A stretch of 64,000 bases of DNA, from assembly GCF_036327775.1 (NCBI RefSeq), contig NZ_CP109598.1, positions 6,925,501 through 6,989,500 of the forward strand. The letters are read 5' to 3'. Of the stretch, positions 8,801 through 16,823 are shown piece after piece; the first letter of the stretch is position 1; each line of letters starts with the position of its first letter. The notes beneath the pieces were generated by a model that saw only the letters and a list, made by a program, of their open reading frames with translations, did not search any database and was not told where the DNA came from. The DNA comes from Streptomyces sp. NBC_01498 (GTDB lineage: Bacteria; Actinomycetota; Actinomycetes; Streptomycetales; Streptomycetaceae). The translations under genes and the position numbers were made by a program.

Positions 8801-10305
8801 GAGGTCAGCGCCAGGGTGTCCGGGGCGGACGCCGCGGCCTGCCCGACCAGCTCGTGCAGCAGCCGCGACCCGTCGCGCTCGGCGCCGGTCGCGTTCCACT
8901 CCGACAGCCGCTCCCGGTCCGGGCCGGACAGCAGCGAGAAGTCCGCCAGCGGCCGGTCCGGTTCGGCGACCGCCGACGTCAGGAGCAGCAGCAGCCGGTC
9001 CAGCAGCCGCTCGGCGGTGTCACGGTCGAACAGCGCCGTGTTGTAGTGGGCGCGCAGCGACAGGTCCCCGTCGCGGCTGACCGCGAACAGGTCGAGGTCG
9101 TGCGGGGTCCAGGTGACCGGCAGGCTCAGCGGACGCGCGGTGGCGCCCGGCAGCTCCTGACTGCCCCACTCCTCCTCGAAGCCGAACAGGGCCTGGAACA
9201 GCGGGGTGTGGCTCAGGTCGCGGGCCGGCTGCGCCGCCTCCACGATCTGCTCGAACGGCAGCCTGGCGTGCGCCAGGGCCTCGTCCAGGGCCGAGTCGGT
9301 CCGCCGCAGCAGCCCGGTCAGTGTCTCGCCGGCCTCCAGGTCGAAGCGGACCGGCAGGGTGTTCTCCAGCGGGCCGACGAGATCGCCGGCGCCGTCCTGC
9401 CACGACGGCGGTACGGGGACACCGACCGCGAAGCCCTGCTGCTGGGCGTGCCGGGACAGCACCGCGGTGTACGCGCCGAGCAGCAGCCGGGACAGCCGGT
9501 GACCGGTGCGTGCCGTGAACGCGTCCAGTTCGGCACGCAGTTCGGCGGACACCCGCACCGTCACCACATCGGCGTCGATGGTCTTCACCGGCGGCCTCGG
9601 CCGGTCGGTGGGCAGCTCCAGGGTGCTCAGACCGGTCGTACGGGCGCGCCAGTACTCGATGTCCTTCTCGGCGTCGTCGCCGGCCAGCCAGGCGCGCTGG
9701 GCGGCGGCGAGAGCCTCGGGCTCGGCCGCGAGGGCGGTGACCTCCGCGTTCCCGCCGAGCAGGTTCGTGTAGCCGGCGAGGACCTCGTCGGTGAGCAGCC
9801 GGACCGAGCGCCGGTCGGCGACCAGCTGATGCACGGTCAGGAGGAGTACGTGGTCCTCCTCGCCGAGCCGCAGCAGGCTCGCCCGCACCAGCGGGCCCTG
9901 CGCCAGATCGAACCGGCGGCGGGTCTCGGAGGCCACGATCCGGGCCAGTTCGGCGTCGAGCCGGTCCGGGTCCACCTGGACCACCGGCAGACGCAGCGAT
10001 GCCACCGGCCTGACGGTGGCCAGCGGATGGCCGTCCACCGTACGGAAGGTGGTACGCAGCACCTCGTGGCGCTGCACGGTCGCCGACAGTGCCTGCTGGA
10101 GCACGGCCGGGTCGGTCCGGCCGGTCAGCCGCACCGCGGCGCTGGTCTGCCAGGGCCGCTTCTCGTCCAGCTGGATCAGCAGCCACAGACGGCGCTGCTC
10201 CAGGGTGAGGTTGCTGGTGACGTTGGCGGAAGCGTCCAGGAGGCCCGCCAGGAGCGCCCGCTTCTCCTCGGACGTCAGGGAACTGATCTCGTGCTGCCCG
10301 CTCAT
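5854..10305 (-). CDS. NRPS C-A-T-reductase, SfmC/Qcn17-like Pictet-Spengler and reductive-release module
   Basis: The 1483-residue protein has a condensation-type domain (about 20-440), an A domain (about 460-960, [11 protein letters not shown] near 630), a carrier (FFELGGNSLL near 1020) and a thioester reductase (GATGYLG near 1108, YPRSK near 1268) to the C-terminus. The reductase releases the chain as an aldehyde. In saframycin SfmC the same layout runs cycles of reduction and Pictet-Spengler condensation with 3-hydroxy-5-methyl-O-methyltyrosine, the condensation-type domain acting as Pictet-Spenglerase. Here that domain has VHQLVADRRS where HHxxxDGxS is usual: the second His and the Asp remain, the first His and Gly are lost, which suits a changed reaction. 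My reading of the A-domain pocket is D-A-G-D-V-A-E-V-W, unassigned. MbtH is directly upstream. RBS GGGAG before ATG 10305. Confidence 0.9.
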   Translation of the reverse strand: MSGQHEISSLTSEEKRALLAGLLDASANVTSNLTLEQRRLWLLIQLDEKRPWQTSAAVRLTGRTDPAVLQQALSATVQRHEVLRTTFRTVDGHPLATVRPVASLRLPVVQVDPDRLDAELARIVASETRRRFDLAQGPLVRASLLRLGEEDHVLLLTVHQLVADRRSVRLLTDEVLAGYTNLLGGNAEVTALAAEPEALAAAQRAWLAGDDAEKDIEYWRARTTGLSTLELPTDRPRPPVKTIDADVVTVRVSAELRAELDAFTARTGHRLSRLLLGAYTAVLSRHAQQQGFAVGVPVPPSWQDGAGDLVGPLENTLPVRFDLEAGETLTGLLRRTDSALDEALAHARLPFEQIVEAAQPARDLSHTPLFQALFGFEEEWGSQELPGATARPLSLPVTWTPHDLDLFAVSRDGDLSLRAHYNTALFDRDTAERLLDRLLLLLTSAVAEPDRPLADFSLLSGPDRERLSEWNATGAERDGSRLLHELVGQAAASAPDTLALTSSTAELTYASLDLRAEALAARLAELGAGPETLVGVMADRSVHTMVALLGVLKSGGAYVPLDPSYPADRIASIAEDAGITLVVGGEGALDGLDGKLPGLEKVAVPTADPQGPVTRPSVEVGPDSLAYVIYTSGSTGRPKGVAVEHGQIVHSTLARSVIEGPGLPESYLVLAPFTFDASGGGLYWTLTRGGTVVVPNETEVLDPRLLGALIRDKEVTHVDGVPSQYAVLLEAEPEAFPSVRTTVLAGEVLPPNLVEAHLRRSPDVALFNEYGPTEATVWASVHPVTAADAASGRVPIGHPIPNTRLHLLDKRLSPVPPGVPGELYIGGGGVVRGYVNRPGMTAGSFLPDPFSDEPGARLYRTGDLARYRQDGSVEFLGRADTQIKIRGFRIELTEIENVLRRHPLVAETAVIAREDQPGVQRLVAYVVPVVGRVLTKEALIKHVLAQVPDYMVPGAFVTLERIPLTPNGKVDTAALPAPDLGIEDFVEPGTQLEAEIAETFCSLLGVPTVSAVADFFELGGNSLLVARLTAQLARTHDVTLPVEQIFRVPTVAGVAAAIEEDRRQRDNVDSEVLYAQQLEELHEEVRLPEEITPGDLPHSEWFSPRHALVTGATGYLGAFLVVELIKSTDVLVHCLVRAESEDAAWERMEQTLRTYHAWDESYRSRMRMVIGDLAKPRLGLSPAEFTHCASTIDVIYHSGAVVNFTYPYEAARPANVEGTKEVLRLATTETLKSVHFISSVDVFMGSGAERPFTEEDLDSGPIRIPTGYPRSKWLAEKIMYIARDRGIPVTVQRPWMITGHAETGASHHTDYLYVYLRGFLDLGVLPLYNDVINAVPVDFTAQAVVYTSLREENFGKNFNITNPAPTTMQQCYQWLRSFGYNLDVIDEEDARQRALDVGEDHILFPMTPLLRVATMRHAALDPELQKQINPMDECRVLTEALEGSGISCPPVAEEWAHSCFRFLVEGGYLPDPETFVVSKDTAN

Positions 10306-10338
10306 TCGGTGGACTCCCGTCCTAGCTGTCGGATGCGA

Positions 10339-10539
10339 TCAGGCGGAGCGTTCGCGGACCGAACGAGGACGCATGTCGGTCCACACCCGCTCGATGTGCT
10401 TGAGGCATTCCTGCTTCGTGCCGGCCGGACCGTCGGCGGCCCAGCCCGCGGGTACCGCGCGGTCGGCGAACCAGATGGAGTACTGGTCCTGCTCGTTGGT
10501 GACGACCTGGAAGACGGTGTCGGCGTCGTCGATCCCCAT
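10339..10539 (-). CDS. mbtH: MbtH-family NRPS chaperone
   Basis: A 66-residue protein with the family signature: VVTNEQDQYSIWFAD at the N-terminal half, VPAGW, GTKQECL and VWTDMRP near the end. MbtH proteins bind A domains and raise their solubility and activity. It sits 33 bp before the C-A-T-Re NRPS start, the position of Qcn16, so that A domain and the C*-A protein are the likely clients. GAGGAG at good spacing supports ATG 10539. Confidence 0.95.
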   Translation of the reverse strand: MGIDDADTVFQVVTNEQDQYSIWFADRAVPAGWAADGPAGTKQECLKHIERVWTDMRPRSVRERSA

Positions 10540-10585
10540 GAGGGCTCCTCGTGGTGTGTCGTGTGATCGGTCGGCTGTCCAGTGG

Positions 10586-13500
10586 TCAGTTCATATGGCG
10601 CAGGAGCTGGTCGATCTCGTCGTCGGACATCCCGGCGAGCTGAGCGAGCAGCGCCTCGTCTGAGGTGGGCCTGCGGTCGCGGGCCCGCTCCAGTTCCTCG
10701 ATGGCCGCGGCCAGTCCGGCCGGGGTCGGCAGACGGAAGAAGTCGCGTACCGGGACCTGGAGACCGAACTCGGCCCGGACCCGGCTCAGCAGTTTCGCGG
10801 CGAGCAGGGAGTGCCCGCCGAGCCCGAAGAAGTCGCCGTGCACCCCGACCACCGACAGCCCCAGGACGTCCTGGAAGATCGCCAGCACCCGGCGCTCCAC
10901 CCCGTTGCGGGGTGCCACCTCCGCCACCGGTTCGCGCGGCGCGGGCGCCGGCGGCGCCGGCAGCGCCCCCCGGTCCGGTCCGCCGCCCGGAGCCTCGGGC
11001 AGTTCGTCCAGTACGCCGAAGACGGCCGGGACGCGGTAGCCGGGCAGCGCGGACCTGGCCCGGCCCCGGATGTCGGCGGCGAACGCCTCCCGCTCCGGTC
11101 CGGTGCCCGCCGCGACGCTGCCGTCCGGCACCAGCCAGGCGATCAGCCGGCTCGCACCGGGGTCGGTGGTCACCGCTGCGGCGCCCACGCCGGGGAAACC
11201 GGCGAGCACCCGCTCGACGGCCGCGGCCGGTACGGCGCGGTCCCCGACGAACAGCCGTCCCTCACCGGGCCCGACCGCCTCCAGGGCCCCGTCGCGGGCC
11301 CGCCGGCATCGCAGCCCCACCGGTACGGCGGTGCCGGTCCCGTCGGCGACGTGCAACTCGCCGACCAGACCGCCCGACACCGGCATGCCCCGTACGTCCA
11401 GCAGGCTCCGCACCACCCCGGCGGGCGGCGGCCCCAGCCGGCGCCCCCGCCTCTCGTCCAGCGGGGCCAGCGCGGCGGGCATCGCCGCCGCCTGCGGGCC
11501 GGGGCGGCCCAGGAACACCGTGCGTCCGGTCCGTGTCAGCATGTCCACCAGGTCGGGGGCGAGCACCTCGCCCACACAGACGAGGCGGGCCCCGGGCGGC
11601 GGCTCCCAGCCCTCGGTCAGCACCCGCCGCCAGGTCGGCGGATCGGCCAGGACGAACGCGGCGGGCGGCCCGGCCGGGGCCAGCTGCACCCCCGACAGCA
11701 TCAGACTGCGGGCATGGGCCAACGGCATCAACAGGTCCACCGGGGACGGCGGGGCGCCGCCGTCCAGCAGCAGCACATCGTCCTCGGCGGTCACCGACAG
11801 CCGCTCCGCGACCCCGGCCAGCGCGGCGGCCAGTGCCCCGTGCGACACCGCGGCCCCGGACCCCTCCGGGCCCCCGTCACCCGCCGACCAGGCGGTCGCC
11901 TCCGGCCCCGGCGTGCCCGGGTCCGGCACCGGATCGAACCTCGGCCCGGTGGTGATCACCCAGCCGCCCGGCTCCTCCTCGGCCCGCCGGACGAACGCGC
12001 CCGCCCGGTCGTGCCGCTGCCCGTACGCCGGTACCGCGCCGACCTCGAACACCGCCAGGAGTACGGCGATCAGCCCGGCCGACGGCACCGGGGGAGTCGT
12101 CACCCGCATACCGGGCCCGGCGATCCCCTCCGCCCGCAGCCGCCCGGCCAGATCGGCCGCCCACTCCCGCAACTCGCCCAGCGTCAGCACGGCGTCCGCC
12201 GAGGACAGCACCGCGTCCTCCGCGCCGCGCCGCGCCAGCAGCTCCGACACCGTGACCGGCACCGCCGCGGGGGCCGGCACCGCGGGCGTCTGTGCCGGGA
12301 CCGGGGCCGCCGCCAGGGGCAGCGCCCCCACGGGCACCGACGGGTCCCGCAGCGCGTCCGCCAGCACCTGCCGGTGCAGCTCCACGATCCGCGCCGCCGT
12401 CGCCGCGTCGTACAGGCCCCGGTCGTAGTCCAACTGGAGCCGCAGCCCGTCCCCGTCCGGCAGCACGGTCAGCCACAGGTCGAACTTCGCCGCCGTACCG
12501 GTCAGTTCCACCGGGGCCATCGTCAGGCCCGGCAGCGGCACCTCCGCGGCGGGCGTGTTCGGCATCGAGAACATCACGTCGAACAGCGGATTGCGGTCCA
12601 GCGCCCGGGTCTGCCGCATCTCCTGCACCAGCCGGTCGAAGGGCATCCGGTCGTGCGAGAACGCGCCCAGACAGGCGTCCCGCACCACCCCGGCCGCCGA
12701 CTCGAACCCGCCGCGCAGCGGCAACCGGGCCCGCAGCACCAGGGTGTTCGCGAAGAACCCCACCAGCTGCTCCGCGTCCGGATGGTGCCGCCCGGCCACC
12801 GGCGTGCCCACCACCACGTCCTCCTGGCCCGTCACCCGGGCCAGCGTCGCCATGAAACCGGTCAGCAGCACCATGAACAGCGTCCCGCCGGACCGCTTGG
12901 CCAGCTCCTCCAGAGCGGCCGTCGTCGTCCCGTCCAGCCGCTCCTCGACCCGGCCGCCGTCCCCGCCGCGCCCCTGGTCCCGGGGCCGGTCCACCGGAAG
13001 CTCCAGCGGCGTCGTCCCGGCCAGCGCCCGCTGCCAGTGGGCGGTCATCCGCTCCATCTGCTCACCGGCCAACTGCTCGTCCAGCCAGCCGACATAGTCG
13101 GCGTACTGCACCGGCAGATCACCGAAACCGGCCCGGCCGCGCTCCCGCAACCCCCGGTAGGCCGCCGCGAGATCCGCGTAGAACACATCCATCGACCAGC
13201 TGTCGCACACCAGATGATGGATCGTCACGATCATGGTGTGCCGGCGCGGCGCCTCCCGCACCAGCACCAGCCTCAGCAACGGCGGCGCGTCCAGGGCGAA
13301 CGGCAGCGCCGCCTGCTCCCGGGCCAGCCGCTGCACCCGGGCCTCGGCCGCCTCGGCCGACAGGTCCGCGCAGTCGACCACCGGCAGCGACACCAGCGCC
13401 TCCGGCAGCACCAGCTGGTGCGGATCACCGTCGACCAGCCCGACCCCGGTGCGCAGGCTCTCGTGCCGCGCCACCACCGCGTTGACCGCCTGCTGGAGCA

Positions 13501-13687
13501 GCACCAGGTCCAGCTCGCCGGTCAGCCGCACCGCGCTCACCACGTTGTACGCGGCATTGCTCGGCGGGTTCAACTGGCAGACGAACCACAGGCTGCGCTG
13601 GGCCGGCGCGGCCGGCAGCACGAAGTAGTCGCTGTAGTCCCTGGACTCTCCGCTGCCGACACCACCGGCGTACGAGGAACTGCTCAC
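10586..13687 (-). CDS. NRPS C-A*-T with inactivated adenylation domain
   Basis: The 1033-residue protein has an intact-looking condensation domain (HHLVCDSWS near 160), a decayed adenylation domain (about 455-900) and a carrier ([11 protein letters not shown], Ser near 958). The A domain has lost its catalytic signatures: the P-loop region reads GGPEGSGAAVSHGAL instead of TSGSTGxPKG, no YGPTE motif is visible, and A10 reads PGGGPDR, so the catalytic lysine is Gly. The carrier must be charged by another protein, most simply the C*-A protein (2092-4692), which has a good A domain and no carrier. The GTG start overlaps the thioesterase stop (GTGA, 13684-13687), showing translational coupling. 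MbtH follows. Confidence 0.88.
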   Translation of the reverse strand: MSSSSYAGGVGSGESRDYSDYFVLPAAPAQRSLWFVCQLNPPSNAAYNVVSAVRLTGELDLVLLQQAVNAVVARHESLRTGVGLVDGDPHQLVLPEALVSLPVVDCADLSAEAAEARVQRLAREQAALPFALDAPPLLRLVLVREAPRRHTMIVTIHHLVCDSWSMDVFYADLAAAYRGLRERGRAGFGDLPVQYADYVGWLDEQLAGEQMERMTAHWQRALAGTTPLELPVDRPRDQGRGGDGGRVEERLDGTTTAALEELAKRSGGTLFMVLLTGFMATLARVTGQEDVVVGTPVAGRHHPDAEQLVGFFANTLVLRARLPLRGGFESAAGVVRDACLGAFSHDRMPFDRLVQEMRQTRALDRNPLFDVMFSMPNTPAAEVPLPGLTMAPVELTGTAAKFDLWLTVLPDGDGLRLQLDYDRGLYDAATAARIVELHRQVLADALRDPSVPVGALPLAAAPVPAQTPAVPAPAAVPVTVSELLARRGAEDAVLSSADAVLTLGELREWAADLAGRLRAEGIAGPGMRVTTPPVPSAGLIAVLLAVFEVGAVPAYGQRHDRAGAFVRRAEEEPGGWVITTGPRFDPVPDPGTPGPEATAWSAGDGGPEGSGAAVSHGALAAALAGVAERLSVTAEDDVLLLDGGAPPSPVDLLMPLAHARSLMLSGVQLAPAGPPAAFVLADPPTWRRVLTEGWEPPPGARLVCVGEVLAPDLVDMLTRTGRTVFLGRPGPQAAAMPAALAPLDERRGRRLGPPPAGVVRSLLDVRGMPVSGGLVGELHVADGTGTAVPVGLRCRRARDGALEAVGPGEGRLFVGDRAVPAAAVERVLAGFPGVGAAAVTTDPGASRLIAWLVPDGSVAAGTGPEREAFAADIRGRARSALPGYRVPAVFGVLDELPEAPGGGPDRGALPAPPAPAPREPVAEVAPRNGVERRVLAIFQDVLGLSVVGVHGDFFGLGGHSLLAAKLLSRVRAEFGLQVPVRDFFRLPTPAGLAAAIEELERARDRRPTSDEALLAQLAGMSDDEIDQLLRHMN

Positions 13688-14469
13688 TGGGTCCCCGCCT
13701 CCCTCACGGCCGATACACCGAGTGCCGTCTCGATGAAGGTCACGACGCTCCTCTCGTGGTCCTGCACGAAGAAATGACCTCCGTCGAAGTCGTGCACCGA
13801 ACAGTCCGCCGAGGTCTGCCGGGCCCAGCCCGCGTCCCCGGCCCGCACCAGCGGGTCCCGCGTACCGCGCAACACCCGCACCGGCACCGGCAGCGGCGGC
13901 CCCGGCACATACCCGTAGGTCTCCGCCAGGGTCAGATCCGCCCGGATGGTGGGCAGCATCAGCGCGACCAACTCCGCGTACTGCGCGAGGTCTTGGGGTT
14001 CCATGCCTTCCCAGGCCCGCAACCGGTCCAGCAGTTCCGCGTCCGGCAGATGGTGGACCTGCTCCTGGTCCGCGTACTGCGGGGCGTCCCGCCCCGACAC
14101 GAACAGCGCCTGAGGCAGCGGCAGTTCCAGCTCCACGAACCGCCGCAGCACCTCGAAGGCGACCAGGGCGCCCATGCTGTGCCCGTAGAGCGCGTACGGC
14201 CGGCGGGTCAGCGGCCGCAGCGCGGGCGCCAACGCGTCGACGAGCGCGGTCATCTCCCGGAACGGCGCCTCACCGAGGCGCACTTCCCGGCCCGGCAACT
14301 GCACCGCGGTGACCTTCAGCGCCGAGGTGTACCGCTGCCAGTTCCGGAACTCCGCGGAACTGCCACCGGCATGCGGAAAACACACCACCTGGCTGACCGG
14401 ATCGGCCACTTCGCCGAAAGTTCTGTACCAACGGGAACTCAGTCGGGACGGGCGCACCTCTACCTCCAT
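13684..14469 (-). CDS. Type II thioesterase (NRPS editing hydrolase)
   Basis: A 261-residue alpha/beta hydrolase of the type II thioesterase family. It has FPHAGGSSAEF near residue 30, the nucleophile in YGHSMGALVAFE near residue 95, and the closing histidine in FDGGHFFVQ near 240. Such stand-alone enzymes remove wrong or stalled acyl groups from carrier domains. It is the first gene of the minus-strand NRPS operon and overlaps the next gene by four bases. ATG 14469 has no good ribosome site. GTG 14457, preceded by GGAGG, is an alternative that removes four residues. Confidence 0.93.
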   Translation of the reverse strand: MEVEVRPSRLSSRWYRTFGEVADPVSQVVCFPHAGGSSAEFRNWQRYTSALKVTAVQLPGREVRLGEAPFREMTALVDALAPALRPLTRRPYALYGHSMGALVAFEVLRRFVELELPLPQALFVSGRDAPQYADQEQVHHLPDAELLDRLRAWEGMEPQDLAQYAELVALMLPTIRADLTLAETYGYVPGPPLPVPVRVLRGTRDPLVRAGDAGWARQTSADCSVHDFDGGHFFVQDHERSVVTFIETALGVSAVREAGTQ

Positions 14470-14773
14470 CGGAGATGGCGAACGTAGGACGCGAGAATGT
14501 GCTGGATCAACATCACCGGATCAGATTCACCGACCGGATCGCAGTGCGGAATCCTATCCCTACCAGTTTCATCGGAGGGTGCGTCAATGACCCCGTACCG
14601 GCCTGAGAGTTGAGCGATAAGGAACTGAGACCCGAGTGAGAGACAGCACGCTTTTAATTGCATCGGCGCCGACGTGTGTCGCCGTCGCGCCGAACGACCA
14701 CCGAGCCCCGCACCCTCCCTGATCCGTCGATCCGACACCGGGCCGCCCGCGGCCGAGGGAATGGAGTCCGCCG
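14470..14773. promoter_or_regulatory. Divergent promoter region between the minus- and plus-strand NRPS operons
   Basis: About 300 bp separate the divergent thioesterase and fatty acyl-AMP ligase genes, and no gene is visible in it. The middle (about 14540-14670) is AT-richer than the surroundings, as expected for promoters firing both ways. An imperfect direct repeat built on TCACCG and CCGGATC lies at about 14514-14541 and could be an activator site. I cannot place -10/-35 boxes with confidence. Confidence 0.5.
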
Positions 14774-16756
14774 ATGCCGAGCCCCGCCCGCCCCACCCTC
14801 GTGCACACCCTCGTCGGGCACGCCGCCACCCGCGGCGGGCAGACGGCCTACGAGTACCTGCACGACGACGGGCGAGTGGACAGCCTCACCTATCAGGAGC
14901 TGCTGGACCGGGCCACCGGCGCGGCGGCGCGGCTGCGCGCCGACGGCGGACAGAACGGCCCCGCCCTGCTGCTCTACCCGCCCGGCCTGGACTTCGTCGT
15001 CGCCATCTGGGCCTGCCTGCTCGCCGGCGTGCCCGCCGTTCCCGCGTACCCGCCGCTGTTCGGCTCCACCGACCGCATCACGGCCCGCTTCCTCCGGATC
15101 CTCGACGACTCCAAGGCCACCACCCTGCTGGCCGACCCGATGGTGCTGGAATTCTTCACCACCGGCCTGAGCGCCGAGGACCTGCCGAGGGTCCTCACCC
15201 TGGAGGAGACCGGCGAGGAGAGCGCCGCCACGACCGCGAGCGGCGACACCCGCCCGGACGTCCTGGCCGAGCTGCTGCGCACCGCCGCCCGCCCCGAGGA
15301 CACCGCTCTCATCCAGTACACGTCGGGCAGCACCGGACAACCCAAAGGCGTTGTCCTGGAACACCGGAATCTGCTCGCCAACATCGAGGCGATCACCGAC
15401 GTGTTCCAGCTCGACAAAACCGCCCGCGTTGTCTCCTGGCTGCCGCCCTATCACGACATGGGCCTCATCGGATTCATCCTCACACCCGTCCACGGGGCAT
15501 TTCCGGTCCGCCTGATGTCACCCGTGCATTTCCTCAAGAATCCCCTCGCCTGGCTGCGCCAGATCAGCGAACTCGGCATCACCCACACCGGCGGACCGAA
15601 TTTCGCCTACGACCTGTGCGACCGGCGCGCCGGCAAGGCCGACCTCACCGGACTCGACCTGAGCACCTGGCGCCTCGCCTTCAACGGCGCCGAACCGATC
15701 CGCCCCGCGACCCTCCACCGGTTCACCGAACGCTTCGCACCCCACGGCTTCCGCCCCGAGGCGTTCCTGCCCTGCTACGGACTGGCCGAGGCCACCCTCA
15801 TCGTCACCGGACACCACTGGACCGGCCACGAGCGGGGCGTCGACGACGACGGCCGCGTCGACTGCGGGCCCGTCATCGACGGACACACCCTCGCCCTCGT
15901 CGACCCCGACACCGGCACACCCGTCCCCGACGGCGCCGAGGGCGAGATCTGGATCAGCGGCCCCAGCATCAGCGGCGGCTACTGGAACAGCACCGGCACC
16001 CCCGACAGCGAACTCTTCGGCGTCCTCGACGGCACCCGCCACCTGCGCACCGGCGACCTCGGCAAACTGCGCACCGGACACCTCACCGTCACCGGCCGCC
16101 GCAAGGACGTCCTCATCCAGAACGGCGTCAACCACCACGCCCACGACCTGTGTTCCGCCGCCGTCGAGGACAACCCCGCCGTACGGCCCACCGCCGCCGC
16201 CTTCAGCGGCCCCGACGAAGAAGTCGTCATCGCCGTCGAGGTCGCCGGCCAGGACCACGACCGGGCCGCCCTCGCCGCCGACATCCGGACCCGGGTCCTC
16301 ACCGCGACCGGAGTCCGCGTGCACACCGTCGTCCTCTGCCCGCCCCGCAGCATCCCCCGCACCACCAGCGGGAAGATCCAGCACTCCCAGGCCCGCACCC
16401 GCCACCTCGCGGGCGAACTCGGCGGCACCGCCGTCACCGCCACACCCGCCACCGCCACAGCCGAGGACGCGGAACTCATCACCCTCTTCCTCTCCTCCAT
16501 CTTCGCCGCCGTCTGTCAGGTCCCCTCCTACGGACCCGACGAGACCCTCACAGCCATGGGCGGGGACTCCCTGCGCGCCGCCGAGATCGCCGCGGTCGTC
16601 GAGGACGCCCTCACCCTCCCCGTACGCGTCGAGGACGTCCTGCGCGCCCAGTCGCCCCGCGAACTGACCGCACGACTCGCCCGGCGCTGGGCCGACAACG
16701 GCGTACCCGCCGGCGACGCCCTGCAACGCGTCAAGACCCTGATGTCCCACGAGTGA
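14774..16756 (+). CDS. Fatty acyl-AMP ligase fused to acyl carrier domain (lipoinitiation)
   Basis: The 660-residue protein has an FAAL adenylation domain (about 1-560; [16 protein letters not shown] near 182, then the family-typical [13 protein letters not shown]) and a C-terminal carrier ([12 protein letters not shown], Ser near 597). It activates a fatty acid as acyl-AMP and loads it on its own carrier. The acyl chain then passes to the first condensation domain of the next protein. In THIQ pathways the fatty acid begins a leader that is removed later. GGAG seven bases upstream supports ATG 14774. It is the first gene of the plus-strand operon and lies about 45-70 bp before the NRPS. Confidence 0.92.
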   Translation: MPSPARPTLVHTLVGHAATRGGQTAYEYLHDDGRVDSLTYQELLDRATGAAARLRADGGQNGPALLLYPPGLDFVVAIWACLLAGVPAVPAYPPLFGSTDRITARFLRILDDSKATTLLADPMVLEFFTTGLSAEDLPRVLTLEETGEESAATTASGDTRPDVLAELLRTAARPEDTALIQYTSGSTGQPKGVVLEHRNLLANIEAITDVFQLDKTARVVSWLPPYHDMGLIGFILTPVHGAFPVRLMSPVHFLKNPLAWLRQISELGITHTGGPNFAYDLCDRRAGKADLTGLDLSTWRLAFNGAEPIRPATLHRFTERFAPHGFRPEAFLPCYGLAEATLIVTGHHWTGHERGVDDDGRVDCGPVIDGHTLALVDPDTGTPVPDGAEGEIWISGPSISGGYWNSTGTPDSELFGVLDGTRHLRTGDLGKLRTGHLTVTGRRKDVLIQNGVNHHAHDLCSAAVEDNPAVRPTAAAFSGPDEEVVIAVEVAGQDHDRAALAADIRTRVLTATGVRVHTVVLCPPRSIPRTTSGKIQHSQARTRHLAGELGGTAVTATPATATAEDAELITLFLSSIFAAVCQVPSYGPDETLTAMGGDSLRAAEIAAVVEDALTLPVRVEDVLRAQSPRELTARLARRWADNGVPAGDALQRVKTLMSHE

Positions 16757-16823
16757 GGCCGACCCCCACACCCGGCAACCAAGCGGAGGACCACGTCCGG
16801 TGACAAATCGGAGGACGACGCCC

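Noticed and set aside
5824..10566. Very long open frames antisense to the NRPS genes, for example a 1580-codon frame on the plus strand
   Set aside because: High GC DNA gives long shadow frames. These are Arg/Gly/Pro-rich, have no domains, and lie exactly opposite proteins with clear NRPS motifs.
10586..13687. Ordinary complete C-A-T module
   Set aside because: The P-loop, YGPTE motif and A10 lysine are missing, so adenylation is very unlikely.
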